DNA from: Harmothoe impar
Lineage: Eukaryota; Annelida; Polychaeta; Phyllodocida; Polynoidae
NCBI GenBank assembly: GCA_947462335.1
Contig: OX381717.1
Span: 41,211,523 to 41,275,522 of the forward strand
DNA length: 64,000 nucleotides
Reading direction: 5' to 3'
Part shown: positions 18,263 to 29,172 of the stretch, piece by piece
Numbering within the stretch: the stretch's first letter is position 1
How the letters are laid out: the number at the start of each line of letters is the position of its first letter
Program-made: the position numbers and the translations under genes
The notes under the pieces: model-generated
Told to the model about the DNA's origin: nothing
The model's database searches: none
Seen by the model: only the letters and a program-made list of their open reading frames with translations

Positions 18263-18812
18263 TCGGGTGGAAACGTACTAATTTTAAAGTGCCTATATGT
18301 ATGTGAAAAAAAATACTTATAATTATTTTAACGAATAGGTAAGTTAAGTCCAACTACTACCTTTATGGTAAAAAAGAAATTAGAAAAAAATATTGATTTT
18401 CAAAGAAACTATACCAAAAAATGCCTTTTCTTCTGTAACTCGGTAAATAATGGTCCTACAGGGCTGGAAATCCGCCTGTAGACTCCTTGTTTCGCCACCT
18501 ACCTCTACCAGCGCCTTCACGGCGTGGTGGTTAGCACATCGGACTTCAAGTCTTGATGTAGCGTGTTCGAGTCTCCATAGAACCCCGGATTTTATGGCTG
18601 CCGATTCCCATTCAGAATCGTTCTGATATTCTGGATATCAGAACGATTCTGAATGGGGAATTCAGAATCGTTCTGATATCCTGAATATCAGAACGATTTC
18701 ACCCTCCCAAGTGTGCGCTATGCAGGAATATCAGAACGCGAATATCACCTAAAATGGTCGGTGTGCGCCCATATCGTATAATAAATATATATATCGCTGG
18801 AATTTTGTATAT

Positions 18813-19794
18813 ATATTTAACCAATAATATATGATATGACCGCACGAGGGTTATGTATTGGTCAATAACGACCGAGGTGCGGAGCACCGAGGTTGTTATT
18901 GACCAATACACAACCCGAGTGCGGTCATATTCATATATTATTAGGTTTATTATACGATATTTCGATTCATATGTCCTTAATTACCTTAAATTCGTCCTAA
19001 TTTCGCCATTTTGAAGGATTATTGACTGAATATCACTCGTACCGCAGTAGCGCCATGTTGTTTTGAGCTCCCACCAACCCTGCTCGCTGATTGGTGGAGC
19101 GGGGTGACGTCATATCCTCAATCTCCAACACTGATTTCAACATAGAATTTGTGAGGGGGGCCAGCTTGGGGCTATGTTATATACTAACCAGCGTTTCCCT
19201 CCACAGTCACCACAGCCGGATAGGCACGGCAGCTAGTGTCGCCGCCTCACACACCAAGGGTTCCCGGATCGATCCTGGGTGGAAACGAACCTTTTTCAAA
19301 ATGCCTATTTCTATGTGAAAAAAAATCCCTAGAATTATTTTAACGAAAGGCTAAGTAAAGTCCAACTTCTACCTTTATAGTAAAAAAGAAATTAGAAAAA
19401 AATTTGGATTTTCAAAGAAACTAGACCAAAAAATGCCTTTTCTTCTGTAACTCGGTAAATAATGGTCCTACAGGGCTGGAAATCCGCCTGTAGACTCCTT
19501 GTTTCGCCACCCACCTCTACCAGCACCTTCACGGCGTGGTGGTTAGCACATCGGACTTCAAGTCTTGATGTAGCGTGTTCGAGTCTCCATGAAACCTCGG
19601 ATTTTATGGCAGACGAAATTCCCATTCAGAATCGTTCTGATATTCAGAATATAAGAACGATTCTGAATTCCCCATTCAGAATCGTTCTGATATCCAGAAT
19701 ATCAGAACGATTTCACCCTCCCAAGTGTGCGCTATGCAGGAATATCAGAACGCGAATATCACCTAAAATGGTCGGTGTGCGCCCATATCGTATA

Positions 19795-19834
<40 letters not shown>

Positions 19835-19840
19835 CTATAT
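18813..19840 (+). repeat. Composite hairpin/tRNA-like repeat, unit 2
   Basis: Same module order as unit 1: hairpin 18819-18947, tRNA-like 19206-19282 (B box GGATCGATCCTGG), A-rich body, second tRNA-like 19528-19590, double inverted repeat 19622-19712, ending in (TA)n at 19800-19838. The body is highly similar to unit 1, but the first tRNA-like segment and the hairpin arms differ strongly. Confidence 0.75.
18819..18947. repeat. Long hairpin with CGAGGTGCG/CACCGAG core, copy 2
   Basis: Arms of about 56 bases (AACCAATAATATATGATATG ... TATATTATTAGGTT) pair almost perfectly, although the middle of both arms differs in sequence from copy 1. The core GAGGTGCGGAGCACCGAG is kept. Confidence 0.85.
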
Positions 19841-20149
19841 ATATGGCCAGGTACATATTAAATATTTTTCCCAATCCAATTAATGTCTCACGGATCTATG
19901 CTCAGTGGAAGATTTGAGAGAAAAAAACGACGATACTAGAAATACTAATGTCCCATGAGTAAACTATAATTTGCTAATTGAAGCAATAATATTGTCTTTT
20001 GATTTCCCAACATAGAAAGGCGATTTGCATGTGGCGTTTATCTGATGTGACCTCGACTGGTTCAATTATAAAAAGTGACATGGAACATGTTCCACCACAT
20101 ATAGTCTGTGACAGGAGTACTCGCAAATATAAATGAAGTACATGGATAA

Positions 20150-20343
20150 CCCTTTAGGGACGGCATGCTGCCGCGAGAATTTATTTTGTTGGCACTGCCA
20201 TGGTGAATATATTCTGATAATGCCGATCCATATCGTCAGCATGATGCATGGATGCAGCAGCGGGGAGCTACTCATCAGGGCTGCATTCATGCATCATGAC
20301 GACAAAGGGGGTTACATTAAAACACTATGCTGTCCTCAAAGGA
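20150..20343. repeat. CCCTTTAAGGG-family palindromic element, diverged
   Basis: Starts CCCTTTAGGGACGGCATG and ends ACACTATGCTGTCCTCAAAGG; the centre has GATGCATGGATGCAGCAGC mirrored by GCTGCATTCATGCATCATG. Confidence 0.6.
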
Positions 20344-20344
20344 C

Positions 20345-22500
20345 TATACTTTGTGTGGGACAATATGGGTTTCCTTGTTCCCACAAAGATAAATTTCACA
20401 CATGGTGTCTTGAAAGGGCTCACCTGACAACCCTACCAATTTTGGGTAATTTTACTGCTATTTGGTCTCCCATGGTAAATTGATATAATAGCATGGACAG
20501 TTCTCTAGTATTTATGATGTATGATAATTTGATACTGCTTTAGAGTATTATGCCTTTTGTCCACCAGCGTTCGTATGTAGTCATGATACATTAATACAGT
20601 AACTCGTCCAATATGTCCCACCATTATATTTCATAGTATGGCACTAGGCTGAAAAAAAAACGGTTTCTTTCAACCAAATCCATTGATTGGCAAAAAAAAA
20701 CATATAAACCCATGTATATGATATGCTATATAAACATAGCCATGTGCTTCGTATCTGATTCTTTGCACCGATGAACTTTCTTTACACCTGGTGCTTATGG
20801 TATACCCATTTGTACCATTTTATTTTGAAAAAAAAAACCATGATCCACACTCCTTTAGGATTTCCAGGTACTACCAGTATTAAGTGAACTTAATGCCCTC
20901 TTCCTATCAGTTTGTACATTTGCATTTCCGCTCATAGATAGGCTTATAGTACTTCCAATTAATGCTATACCGTGTACATTTCATATATGTGACCCAATAA
21001 CTTATATACATAGGGCTGAGTATACCTGTCCCGGCTCCACTCCGACTGTTGCTGGAGGGGTACCAAGACCTTTTAGTTTTGATTTTGGCCATCAGGGGGC
21101 ACCAGGATTGCAAAATAGTGCCAAATACATGTTTACTGCTAGCATTCTATATTTGTGATGCAAAAAGAACGTTTTCTGCTATTACAAGCCTGTATATTTT
21201 GTACCATGTTTGAGTCCTGTATGCACAGTAAATATATATATCATTCTCATGAAAAAAAAGGAAATTCTTCTAATTATATGTCTGCCATTACAATATATAC
21301 CTGAGCACCTCCAGATATAATACAACCTCGCTGCCATCATGGTCAGACTTAATGAGTCAACTATTGCTACCCCTACAGTAAGAAACAACCTTTAGCTAGC
21401 AGCGGTGGCCTGGCGCTTTTATAACCCAGGCGCAGCTTTTAACGTGCTTTATGGGTCTGGACATGTAGACGGAAGTGACGTCATAGCGTCTGGCCCCCGA
21501 CAATGTACTGCCATTGGGGCCTGTCGGTGTCCCAGTGTATTAAGGCCAAGGTAGTGTATCAAGGCAAAAGAGTGTTTCAGGTCACACGACCCAGTCTAGC
21601 AAAACAGCGCCATTTGTAGCCATTTCCCTATTTAATAATTCTAAACAATTTCTGTCAATTTTTGACGTAAGAGCTGACCTGAAAATGCATGATATAGTAT
21701 AAAGATTTTCCTTATTTTCATGCTTTAGAAAATTAAAATTTCTTGCTATGTCACTAGAAGCAACCCCTCTCTTTTTGGGCCCCACTATGAAGTCAGACAC
21801 GGGGAGGGAATTATTTACGACGATAGGTGAGGTTGGGTAGGTGGGTGGGAGGATCGGGTAGACTATGGGGAAGTGATCTAATGGATGGTGGTACATGGTG
21901 GAATAGAGACAGGTACATTTACCATAGGTAGTTGTCTTATTTGTTATTTGCAGCATTGACAGGAGGTAGTTAGGCAGGCAGGTTGGAGGTAGTAATAGGT
22001 GTGCTAAATGGGGAAAAAAAAGGCAACCAAGTGTGCTCAAAAAGCGAGGGCCAACTTCACATTTTTCTTATGCAATTTTGAAAAATATTCATAGTAGCTT
22101 TTGCTTTTTTTCATTCTGAAAACAATGTCTAAGACATGTTCTCTCCAGAAATCCCATTAAAAAATGTGAGTTTTTAAAACGAATAAAAATACTATCTGTC
22201 TACCACAAAACTTTTTATTAGTTCATTTCACTGGAAATAACAACAGGATGGCCTGTGCGCACACAGAGTATCCTTTCTGCGTGGCTACTCCTGTACGTTC
22301 ATAAGATAAAAGCACTGTGTATACATGTACATGTACATACAGATCTCTAGTTGGTAGGAAAGGTGAATATTTGATAACTCGAGTGTGAGCACTCAGGAGG
22401 AGGGAGTGTACATTATAAAGGAGATTTATAAAAGAGGTTGGGTAGGTGTATGGGGGCGGGGGGGGGGGTGAGAGGGGGGGGGCAAGTCTAGACACTGGGG
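20345..22500. other. Gene-free stretch
   Basis: No recognisable exon or element. One promoter-like composite, ACGGAAGTGACGTCA, occurs near 21469. Poly-G tracts lie at about 22455-22490. Confidence 0.5.
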
Positions 22501-22525
22501 GTCGTGACCTATTGACTGGCACTAA

Positions 22526-22716
22526 CCCTTTAAGGGCAGCATAGTTGCGTTGATGCACATACCCTTTTATCGCCATGATGAGGAACTCACCAGTGCTGCA
22601 TTCATTCAAGCATCATGCTGACCCTACAAGGTTGATACACTCCCAAGCTGAATGCAGCCCTGGCGACTCACGACCAATGACATGTAACTTTAAAGCACTA
22701 TGCTGCCCTTATAGGG
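22526..22716. repeat. CCCTTTAAGGG-family palindromic element
   Basis: CCCTTTAAGGGCAGCATAG at the left and CACTATGCTGCCCTTATAGGG at the right, flanked by CTAA and CTAG, diverged forms of TTAA. Confidence 0.7.
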
Positions 22717-23048
22717 CTAGTCTCTCCCATACACTGGAGTGAATATTTATAAAGTGGTCGGTCAGTCTGGGCCTGGAGCCATTGGTTACATAGCACTATA
22801 TTATACACGTTGTACATTTATATTGTATAGGGGATCCGGCGGTAGTTTATATAAGTAGACGTATACTGGCCTCCTGTGCAGCATAAACCCATGCAGTACA
22901 CTGAAGCTGTATAATACCAGACATATATAAAAACCTGCAGAGCCATATATAGTACTGCACATAGGCCTACTGACATAGACCACACACAGAATTTTATATA
23001 AAGCCACACAAATAGATATGGATATTGTGGGAGGTGGTGTGCCCAGCT

Positions 23049-23925
23049 TTTAAAGGGACATTCTCACCACTCGCACTTAACCACATTGTAGACTACACTG
23101 TAAAAAATATTCCGTAGAAAAAACGGAGAAGCACTGGCATCAAAAGGAGCCGGGAAACCCACGTTTTTTTAGGGAATTCCGTTTTTGGAAGTCACCTTTT
23201 TTTTAAGGGAATTCCGTTTTTAGAAGTCACCGTAATTTTTACGGAATTTCCCTGTTTTATTCTGTGTTTATGTCAGTGTACAGTTCACTATAATTATCAA
23301 CCATATCCATTTTTATTCCATGAAATATCTTGTGCTGGGACTTCATAATTATTATGGAGCACATATACAGCACTTTATAATCACAATTCATTGAGCAAAC
23401 ATTACTCTAGAATTGTTATAGAACACCAACTACAGTGCTGAGAATATATATTTTTCATATTATCACAAGAAGGGTGTCTATGGTATTACAAGTACTGCTT
23501 TGTGTCCCACACAATTGAATCTTTTATTGATTGTGAATATTTCATCAAATTTAAATTACATCTGTATATCTACTTTATAGTGAATTAAGGTATTGAAAAT
23601 TATTAACGTATTGGCATATTTATACTGCTTTAGAACCTAGAACCTTCAGAAAACTCTCCTGAGGAACTAAGCTGCCACCTGATAGGAAAAGATAGAACTA
23701 CCCAGAAAACAGAGGTTCACTGTAAAAGAAATAACGGAGTTTCACTGCAATGGATTACAGAATTTCACTGTAAAATAGATGAGATATACAGTGATTCACT
23801 GTAAACCAAAAAACGGAGATGCACTGTCAAATTTAACTGAGATTCTCCGTGAATTCAAGGGATTTTTTTTACAGTGTAGAACAGTACTAGAATTATGAGT
23901 GGGATACTCTCGGTAACTTTAATGT
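23049..23925. repeat. ~90-bp TTAA-flanked MITE split by a TA element
   Basis: TTAA-AGGGACATTCTCACCACTCG runs to 23095 and resumes at 23879 as GAACAGTACTAGAATTATGAG...CTCGGTAACT-TTAA. Intact relatives lie at 36006-36100 and 42535-42626. Confidence 0.75.
23096..23876. repeat. 781-bp TA-flanked MITE with CACTGTAAAAAA ends
   Basis: Termini CACTGTAAAAAA and TTTTTTTTACAGTG, flanked by TA at 23094-23095 and 23877-23878. The empty site GTAGACTAGAACAGTACTAG is present at 36006-36100 in reverse orientation, which proves the ends and the TA duplication. Tc1/mariner-type by target site; no transposase inside. Confidence 0.88.
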
Positions 23926-24376
23926 TACCTTGGGAGTTCTACAATATGCCATATTCCTAGTGGCAATTTGAAGCAGCGAAGGAAGAGAGAAGGAATTACA
24001 AATTAGGCAGTGATATTGGGTGAGTGCTATCAACCACAATCTTCCTGTGACTATTATAATTATGTATCTGTATGTAAACCTTTATCTAGAGTAGGCCCTC
24101 ACCTCCTCGAATTTGGAAAATTGTGAGGGATCCGAGATATATAGTAAATGTTCGAGGTCGTGAGGGTCGACTATATAGTATTGAGCGATAATGAAGTATG
24201 CTGAGGCAAGTCTAGAGAGTTTGAGTTTAAGATCATACTGAGGGTGTAATACTAGAACTGCTGCACCATCCAAGACAGGGGTCTAGCTTGGAAGTCTACA
24301 GCCTATCTACTGCTTCAGGATAAATAGAAAATAAATTAAAATAATGAGGAATTACATTGCAATCTTAGGGATGATA

Positions 24377-24640
24377 CACTGAAAAAGTAAACTTGTCTCC
24401 AGACTCGTCTAAGTGACTGTCATAAAATAAACGAGTTAAAAACCCGTCTAAGTGACAAGGAAGCGGGTCTTCTAGCTGGAGATAAAAAAACCACTTGGCA
24501 TGTGCCAGCCCAAAACCTGACATTTGCCAGCTCCAGATTCTATATGTGGGATGGTAACCTGATAGGTTGGACAACCTTTGACTCGTTTATTTTATGACAG
24601 TCACTTAGACGAGTCTGGAGACAAGTTTACTTTTTCAGTG
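24377..24640. repeat. 264-bp TA-flanked MITE (CACTGAAAAAGTAAACTTG), copy 1
   Basis: Inverted ends of about 65 bases: CACTGAAAAAGTAAACTTG and CAAGTTTACTTTTTCAGTG, each followed by TCTCCAGACTCGTCTAAGTG. Flanked by TA on both sides. Confidence 0.85.
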
Positions 24641-25159
24641 TACATCTCTTAGAAACGGTACGATACATCTCCGTGGGCACCTTCAATACCATGAGAGTAT
24701 CCTAAATTTAGGTCCACTCTTCTTTATAATAGTGAACAATGTAGGCCTATGTATCTAAAGATAGGTAGTTTTGATGTGGGTGCTCTTGATGTATACCATT
24801 ATCAGCTTCACATAGACGAGAAAGGAAGTCCCTTTCATGTTGCCAAAATAGCTCCCTTTTGTGTTTAGGGGCCTACCCCATTTTACAAAAAAGTGATAGA
24901 CTTTAGTAATTATTAGAATACATTTTTCTATTTGTGGATCAAGACCGTAACTCCGTGAGGAATTCTTCCTACCTTTGCAGGTAGGAGGAATTCCTAGTTT
25001 TTCGATGGGAAATAGCCGTATTGAACTATGTCAATTTCCGACGTGGAATTAAACAAAATCTTAGTAGTTTCTATTTTTAGCTCCCAATGAGTGACATCTC
25101 TGCTTATAGGGCAGATGTAGGTATCATTGCAATTGCACTGCCAGTATGATAATGCTATG

Positions 25160-25393
25160 AGGAAGCGGTCACTTTTTAACAGAAAAAAAAGGGGGAGGGT
25201 GTCGGTTGATTTTCACATGAGCAAGTTGAATTTTTATTTGGTAGTCCCCCTGGGTGGGTTGAAATCGAGCATAGTCGACCCGTTGAACTAAATAGTAACG
25301 CGCAGACTTTTTTCGCTAAAAAATAGGGATGACTTTTCTTATCCAAATATTTTTGCCCCCCCTCCTACACCATTGTTTAAAAATGACCACTCC
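25160..25393. repeat. GGTCACTTTTTAACA-ended MITE, copy 1
   Basis: GGTCACTTTTTAACAG at the left mirrors TTTAAAAATGACCACTCCC at the right. Related copies: 26035-26141, 52258-52592 and 53052-53268. Confidence 0.6.
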
Positions 25394-25514
25394 CTGTATT
25401 CCACCCGCATACTGTCAATGTGTGTGATATAAATGTCTGGGTTAATCAATACTGTACTACATACAATGTGCCATGTATGGGACAGGTACTGGAGACCACC
25501 TGTTACTCACTGTA

Positions 25515-25980
25515 ACCCTTTAGGAACAGCATCACAGAGAATATACCGGTAACCCTTTAAGGGCAGCATTACACATAAAATAACCATTTAAGGACAGCAT
25601 CACACAAAATTAGCTCTTAAGGGACAGTATCACACATAGAGTAACACCCGTTTAAATTAATGCCTCAATGTTTCATGTTCATTTATATGTAACCAATCAG
25701 GGGCGTGGCAACCAGGGCGGACGGGGGGACACGCCCCCCCCCCCCCCCCCACTTTTGACCAACCCCAAAAAAGGTCAAACCAAAAAGGTCAAGTAAAAAG
25801 GGTCAAAAAGGGTCAAAATACCCCTCAGTCCCCCCTACTTTGAAACTGCTTGCCACGCCCCTGCCAATACAGTGCTGGATTTGGCTTGGCTTGGCTTGGC
25901 TTGCAGCACCATGGGGTTATCGCAGGTACTGCATGCAGGGAAGAGCATAATTAAAACATTATGCTGCCCTTAAGGGTTTA
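25515..25980. repeat. CCCTTTAAGGG-family element with tandem end fragments and a nested MITE
   Basis: Four successive copies of the terminal motif (CCCTTTAGGAACAGCATCAC, CCCTTTAAGGGCAGCATTAC and variants) at 25515-25650. The opposite end, ACATTATGCTGCCCTTAAGGG, lies near 25957. A CAGGGGCGTGGC element is inserted between them. Confidence 0.6.
25698..25863. repeat. CAGGGGCGTGGCAA-ended MITE
   Basis: CAGGGGCGTGGCAA and TTGCCACGCCCCTG are exact inverted ends; CCAAT flanks both sides as direct duplication. hAT-like termini. Confidence 0.8.
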
Positions 25981-26034
25981 TACATATATATTTCCCGTGG
26001 AGAAAGTTACTCGTGCAACATTAAGTACCTATAA

Positions 26035-26141
26035 GGGAATGCTCAATTTTAACAGGGAGGGGGGGGTATAAGGGCTCGGGGGGGGGGGGGTAAATATGCA
26101 ACCCCCGCCCGCCTCCCGTTGTTAAAAAATCATCGCTCCCT
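26035..26141. repeat. GGTCACTTTTTAACA-type MITE, short copy
   Basis: GGGAATGCTCAATTTTAACAGG is mirrored by GTTGTTAAAAAATCATCGCTCCC around poly-G/poly-C arms. Confidence 0.5.
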
Positions 26142-26573
26142 TCATTTCCAGACACCAATTATGTACACACTTACCGACATGCACTCTCATAACGGTCATT
26201 GACACCGACCTACCCACACTAATTTTCGTTGCCTGAAACACTTTTTTTTTGTCTTATGTCTATGTAGACTACTCAGTTCCCTTATATCTCATATTCCCTT
26301 CTTCATCCCTTTCTGTGTACGATTCATCCTAGCTTTCAAAATTCCCTTTCTCCCTCATGCTTACTTCATTCTATCCTTGCTCTTTTTTTGCATTGTTTTT
26401 TTTATACCTTTCTTCTTCTCCATCCACCATTCACTATCTTATACATTGTATATTAATACAGCCGGGGCTGCTCTGTATAAAGAGGTTAGGACTAAGACTT
26501 ATTTCATTATTTTATAATATAAAATAATATAAAATACGTGTACTGGCCAAAGGAACAGACTGGGGGAGCCTAA

Positions 26574-26786
26574 CCCTATAAGGGTCACAGAGTGCTTTAT
26601 TGCCATTTCCCTTCATCACATATTTCTTCATGATGCATGAATGCAGCACTTTTGAATATCTCGCCGGTGCTGTATTCAAGCACCATGTCGCCCCTATGGG
26701 TTTGATGCACTCCCAAAGGGTCGGTATGGTGATGCATGAATGCATGCCCTGACGATTAGACCCCTAAACTCCATGACCCCAAAAGG
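26574..26786. repeat. CCCTTTAAGGG-family palindromic element, diverged
   Basis: Begins CCCTATAAGGGTCACAGAGTGC; the interior shows GATGCATGAATGCAGCAC and the mirrored GATGCATGAATGCATGCC block. Confidence 0.6.
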
Positions 26787-26801
26787 ACTAAATGTCCCTA
26801 G

Positions 26802-27058
26802 CCCTTTAAGTAGGACATGTCACTAAAGGATGACATTTATCATCATGATGCATCAGTGCAGTCCCGGTGAGTAACTCACCAGTGCTGCATTGGAGCATCG
26901 TGCCGATCCGTTGGGAGTGGTATTAAGAGTGTCTCAACCTGAGTCTGCATAATGCTCGTACACAGCCCTGGTGAGTTCCTCACCAGGACTGCATTCAATC
27001 ATCACAACGACCAAGCGCATCATGCTTCAACTGAAGGCATTATGCCATCCTTAAAGGG
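26802..27058. repeat. CCCTTTAAGGG-family palindromic element
   Basis: CCCTTTAAGTAGGACATG at the left and GCCATCCTTAAAGGG at the right; right flank TTAA (27059-27062), left flank CTAG. The centre holds GTGAGTAACTCACCAG. Confidence 0.65.
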
Positions 27059-27062
27059 TTAA

Positions 27063-28250
27063 AGGACTAAATGTAGAGAATAAGATTGGCACACGTCCCA
27101 CTGTCTGCTACACCAGACATGGCATTATTGATGAAACTATACACTGCCGTCTGTACCCTGTGACCCGTCCCCTACTTACAATGTCTGCTTATGGGCACCC
27201 AGGCCAACAGAAAGATTCTTTTAAAAATTTGTTTCTGGTAACATCTTTAGGAGAGTTGAGATAGACAGGTGGGATTTTTTTTTAAATCTTAAAATTAGAT
27301 TTTTATTCAGGAAAGTATGGGTGTATTTTTCTAGCCATGGCATATTGGTTAGACATATTTGAAATTCTGGGAGAAAGAAGAGATTCAAGAAAGCATGTGG
27401 TAGATAGGATGGCATTTTTTGTGTGTGAAGAAATAAAGGTTGGGGTATGTCCTGAAATTTACTTTAAAAAATTGTCAAACTACTTTTTTTTTTTTAAGTG
27501 AAAATTCACATGTGAATTTTCTTCAACGTTGAGCTTGAGTTTGGCATGGTATTAATTTTGTTTTAATAGAGCAAGAGAGCATATGCCTTGAAACACATTA
27601 TATTTTATCAGCCTTATTCTGTCTGCTTCTTTACTCTGTGAAGCCCCCTCTACTCTATACACACACACACACACTCATACCAGGTGTCTGGGCGTCCTCC
27701 TGTCATGTCTCAGACTGGTTGGATGTTGTCATGTCTAGTGCATCCAGGGTTCTACACTGTTAGAAGTAAATGTAAGTGTTAAGCAGTAGAATCTGCAGAT
27801 TCATACTTTATATAACAGTATACCATTAGTGTGCATGAACAGTTGAATGCACTAGTATCTACAAAACATTATTTTTGGATTAACTATTTACAGTGTAAGT
27901 TTCTAGCATTAACAGTGGGAATGACCACTATTTTCACCGCTTTGATGGTCGTTTTAAGCTGCATTTGGCATACTCATATAACCAAGATTAGGCTTAGGCT
28001 TTGGTAGGCTTAGGAATCGACTTAGTCCGACATATTCAGTTGAATTCATGTCTAGGAAGGTAAAGGACTCTTGACTCAGATAATGTGCCACCAGCTCCTT
28101 CCATAGATACAATGAACCCATATATAATCATGGGCACCCTATAGCAGTCTGGATCCCCATAGTGTAAGTCAGCCGGACGTTAAACTACCCAAACAATCAT
28201 GACTTCTACGAACATAGTCTTAGCATAGATCTTTATCAGTTAACAAGTAA
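27063..28250. other. Gene-free stretch
   Basis: AT-rich with a (CA)n tract at 27659-27674. No exon or known element recognised. Confidence 0.5.
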
Positions 28251-28251
28251 G

Positions 28252-28390
<139 letters not shown>

Positions 28391-28454
28391 GACAGTATAC
28401 TGAGTTATGCACCTTGCACTAAGGTCCCTTTTCACTGATGATCGCGTCACATTA

Positions 28455-28859
28455 TACCGTATTTCCCCGTGTATTAGCCCGGGCTTATATAAGTACTAAC
28501 TGGTAAACTGACCAGGCTTATGCACGGGGCAGGCTTATACTCGGGGCAGGCTTATATTCCTTTAATTGTAGAAACACCATGATACCTACTTAGAATTTTC
28601 AAAATTACCTGTTTTTCCGACATATTTACTGCAACTTTTCCAATAATTTTCTTACCAATTTAAGCTTTATTTCTTTTTAAAATGGCTAGGGTCATGGATG
28701 GAGTAAAGAGGGGTAACATTGCCGAAAGAAATGACGAAAGAAGTAGAAGTGGAATTATGGCCTGAAATGGGATTTTTATACTAAGTCACCTTTTGCCCAG
28801 GCTTATACACGGGGCAGGCTTATACACGGGCCCCGGCTTATACACGGGAAAATACGGTA
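28455..28859. repeat. 405-bp MITE with TACCGTATTTCCCCGTG ends
   Basis: TACCGTATTTCCCCGTGTAT mirrors ACACGGGAAAATACGGTA. Subterminal GGCTTATACACGGGG motifs are repeated several times near each end. Confidence 0.75.
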
Positions 28860-28949
28860 TCTACATCCACCAACTTCAACTTATGTGTCATTCTCTTGGC
28901 AAAGCTCTCTTTCAACTAAACGGAGAGGGGAATTAAGTGCTATACTTAA

Positions 28950-29168
28950 CCATTGAAGGGCCGCATAGTGCTTTAGTGTAATACACACTTAACCATCAAG
29001 ATGCATGCATGGATGCAGCCCTGGCATCTAACATTGATGCATCATACTGACCCTAGTGCTGGCACGATGCATGAATGCACCCATGGCGAGTAGCCCCACC
29101 AGGGATGCATTCATACACATGACGACAAAGGACATGGCACATTAAAGCACTATGCGGTGCTTAAGGTT
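28950..29168. repeat. CCCTTTAAGGG-family palindromic element
   Basis: TTAA at 28946-28949 and 29169-29172; ends CCATTGAAGGGCCGCATAG and CACTATGCGGTGCTTAAGG. Confidence 0.7.
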
Positions 29169-29172
29169 TTAA

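Larger units (their letters stand above)
17790..18812 (+). repeat. Composite hairpin/tRNA-like repeat, unit 1
   Basis: Modules in order: a long hairpin (17792-17923), a conserved TTAGGTTTATTATACGATAT stretch, ACCAGCGTTTCCC, a tRNA-like segment (18191-18262), GTGAAAAAAAAT and TAAAAAAGAAATTAGAAAAAA, a second tRNA-like segment (18515-18576), and a double inverted repeat of CAGAATCGTTCTGATAT (18612-18700). Unit 2 repeats the same order, so this is a tandem duplication. Confidence 0.75.

Noticed and set aside
21582..22040. 152-codon - strand open frame
   Set aside because: Composition is ordinary for noncoding DNA and no motif is recognisable.
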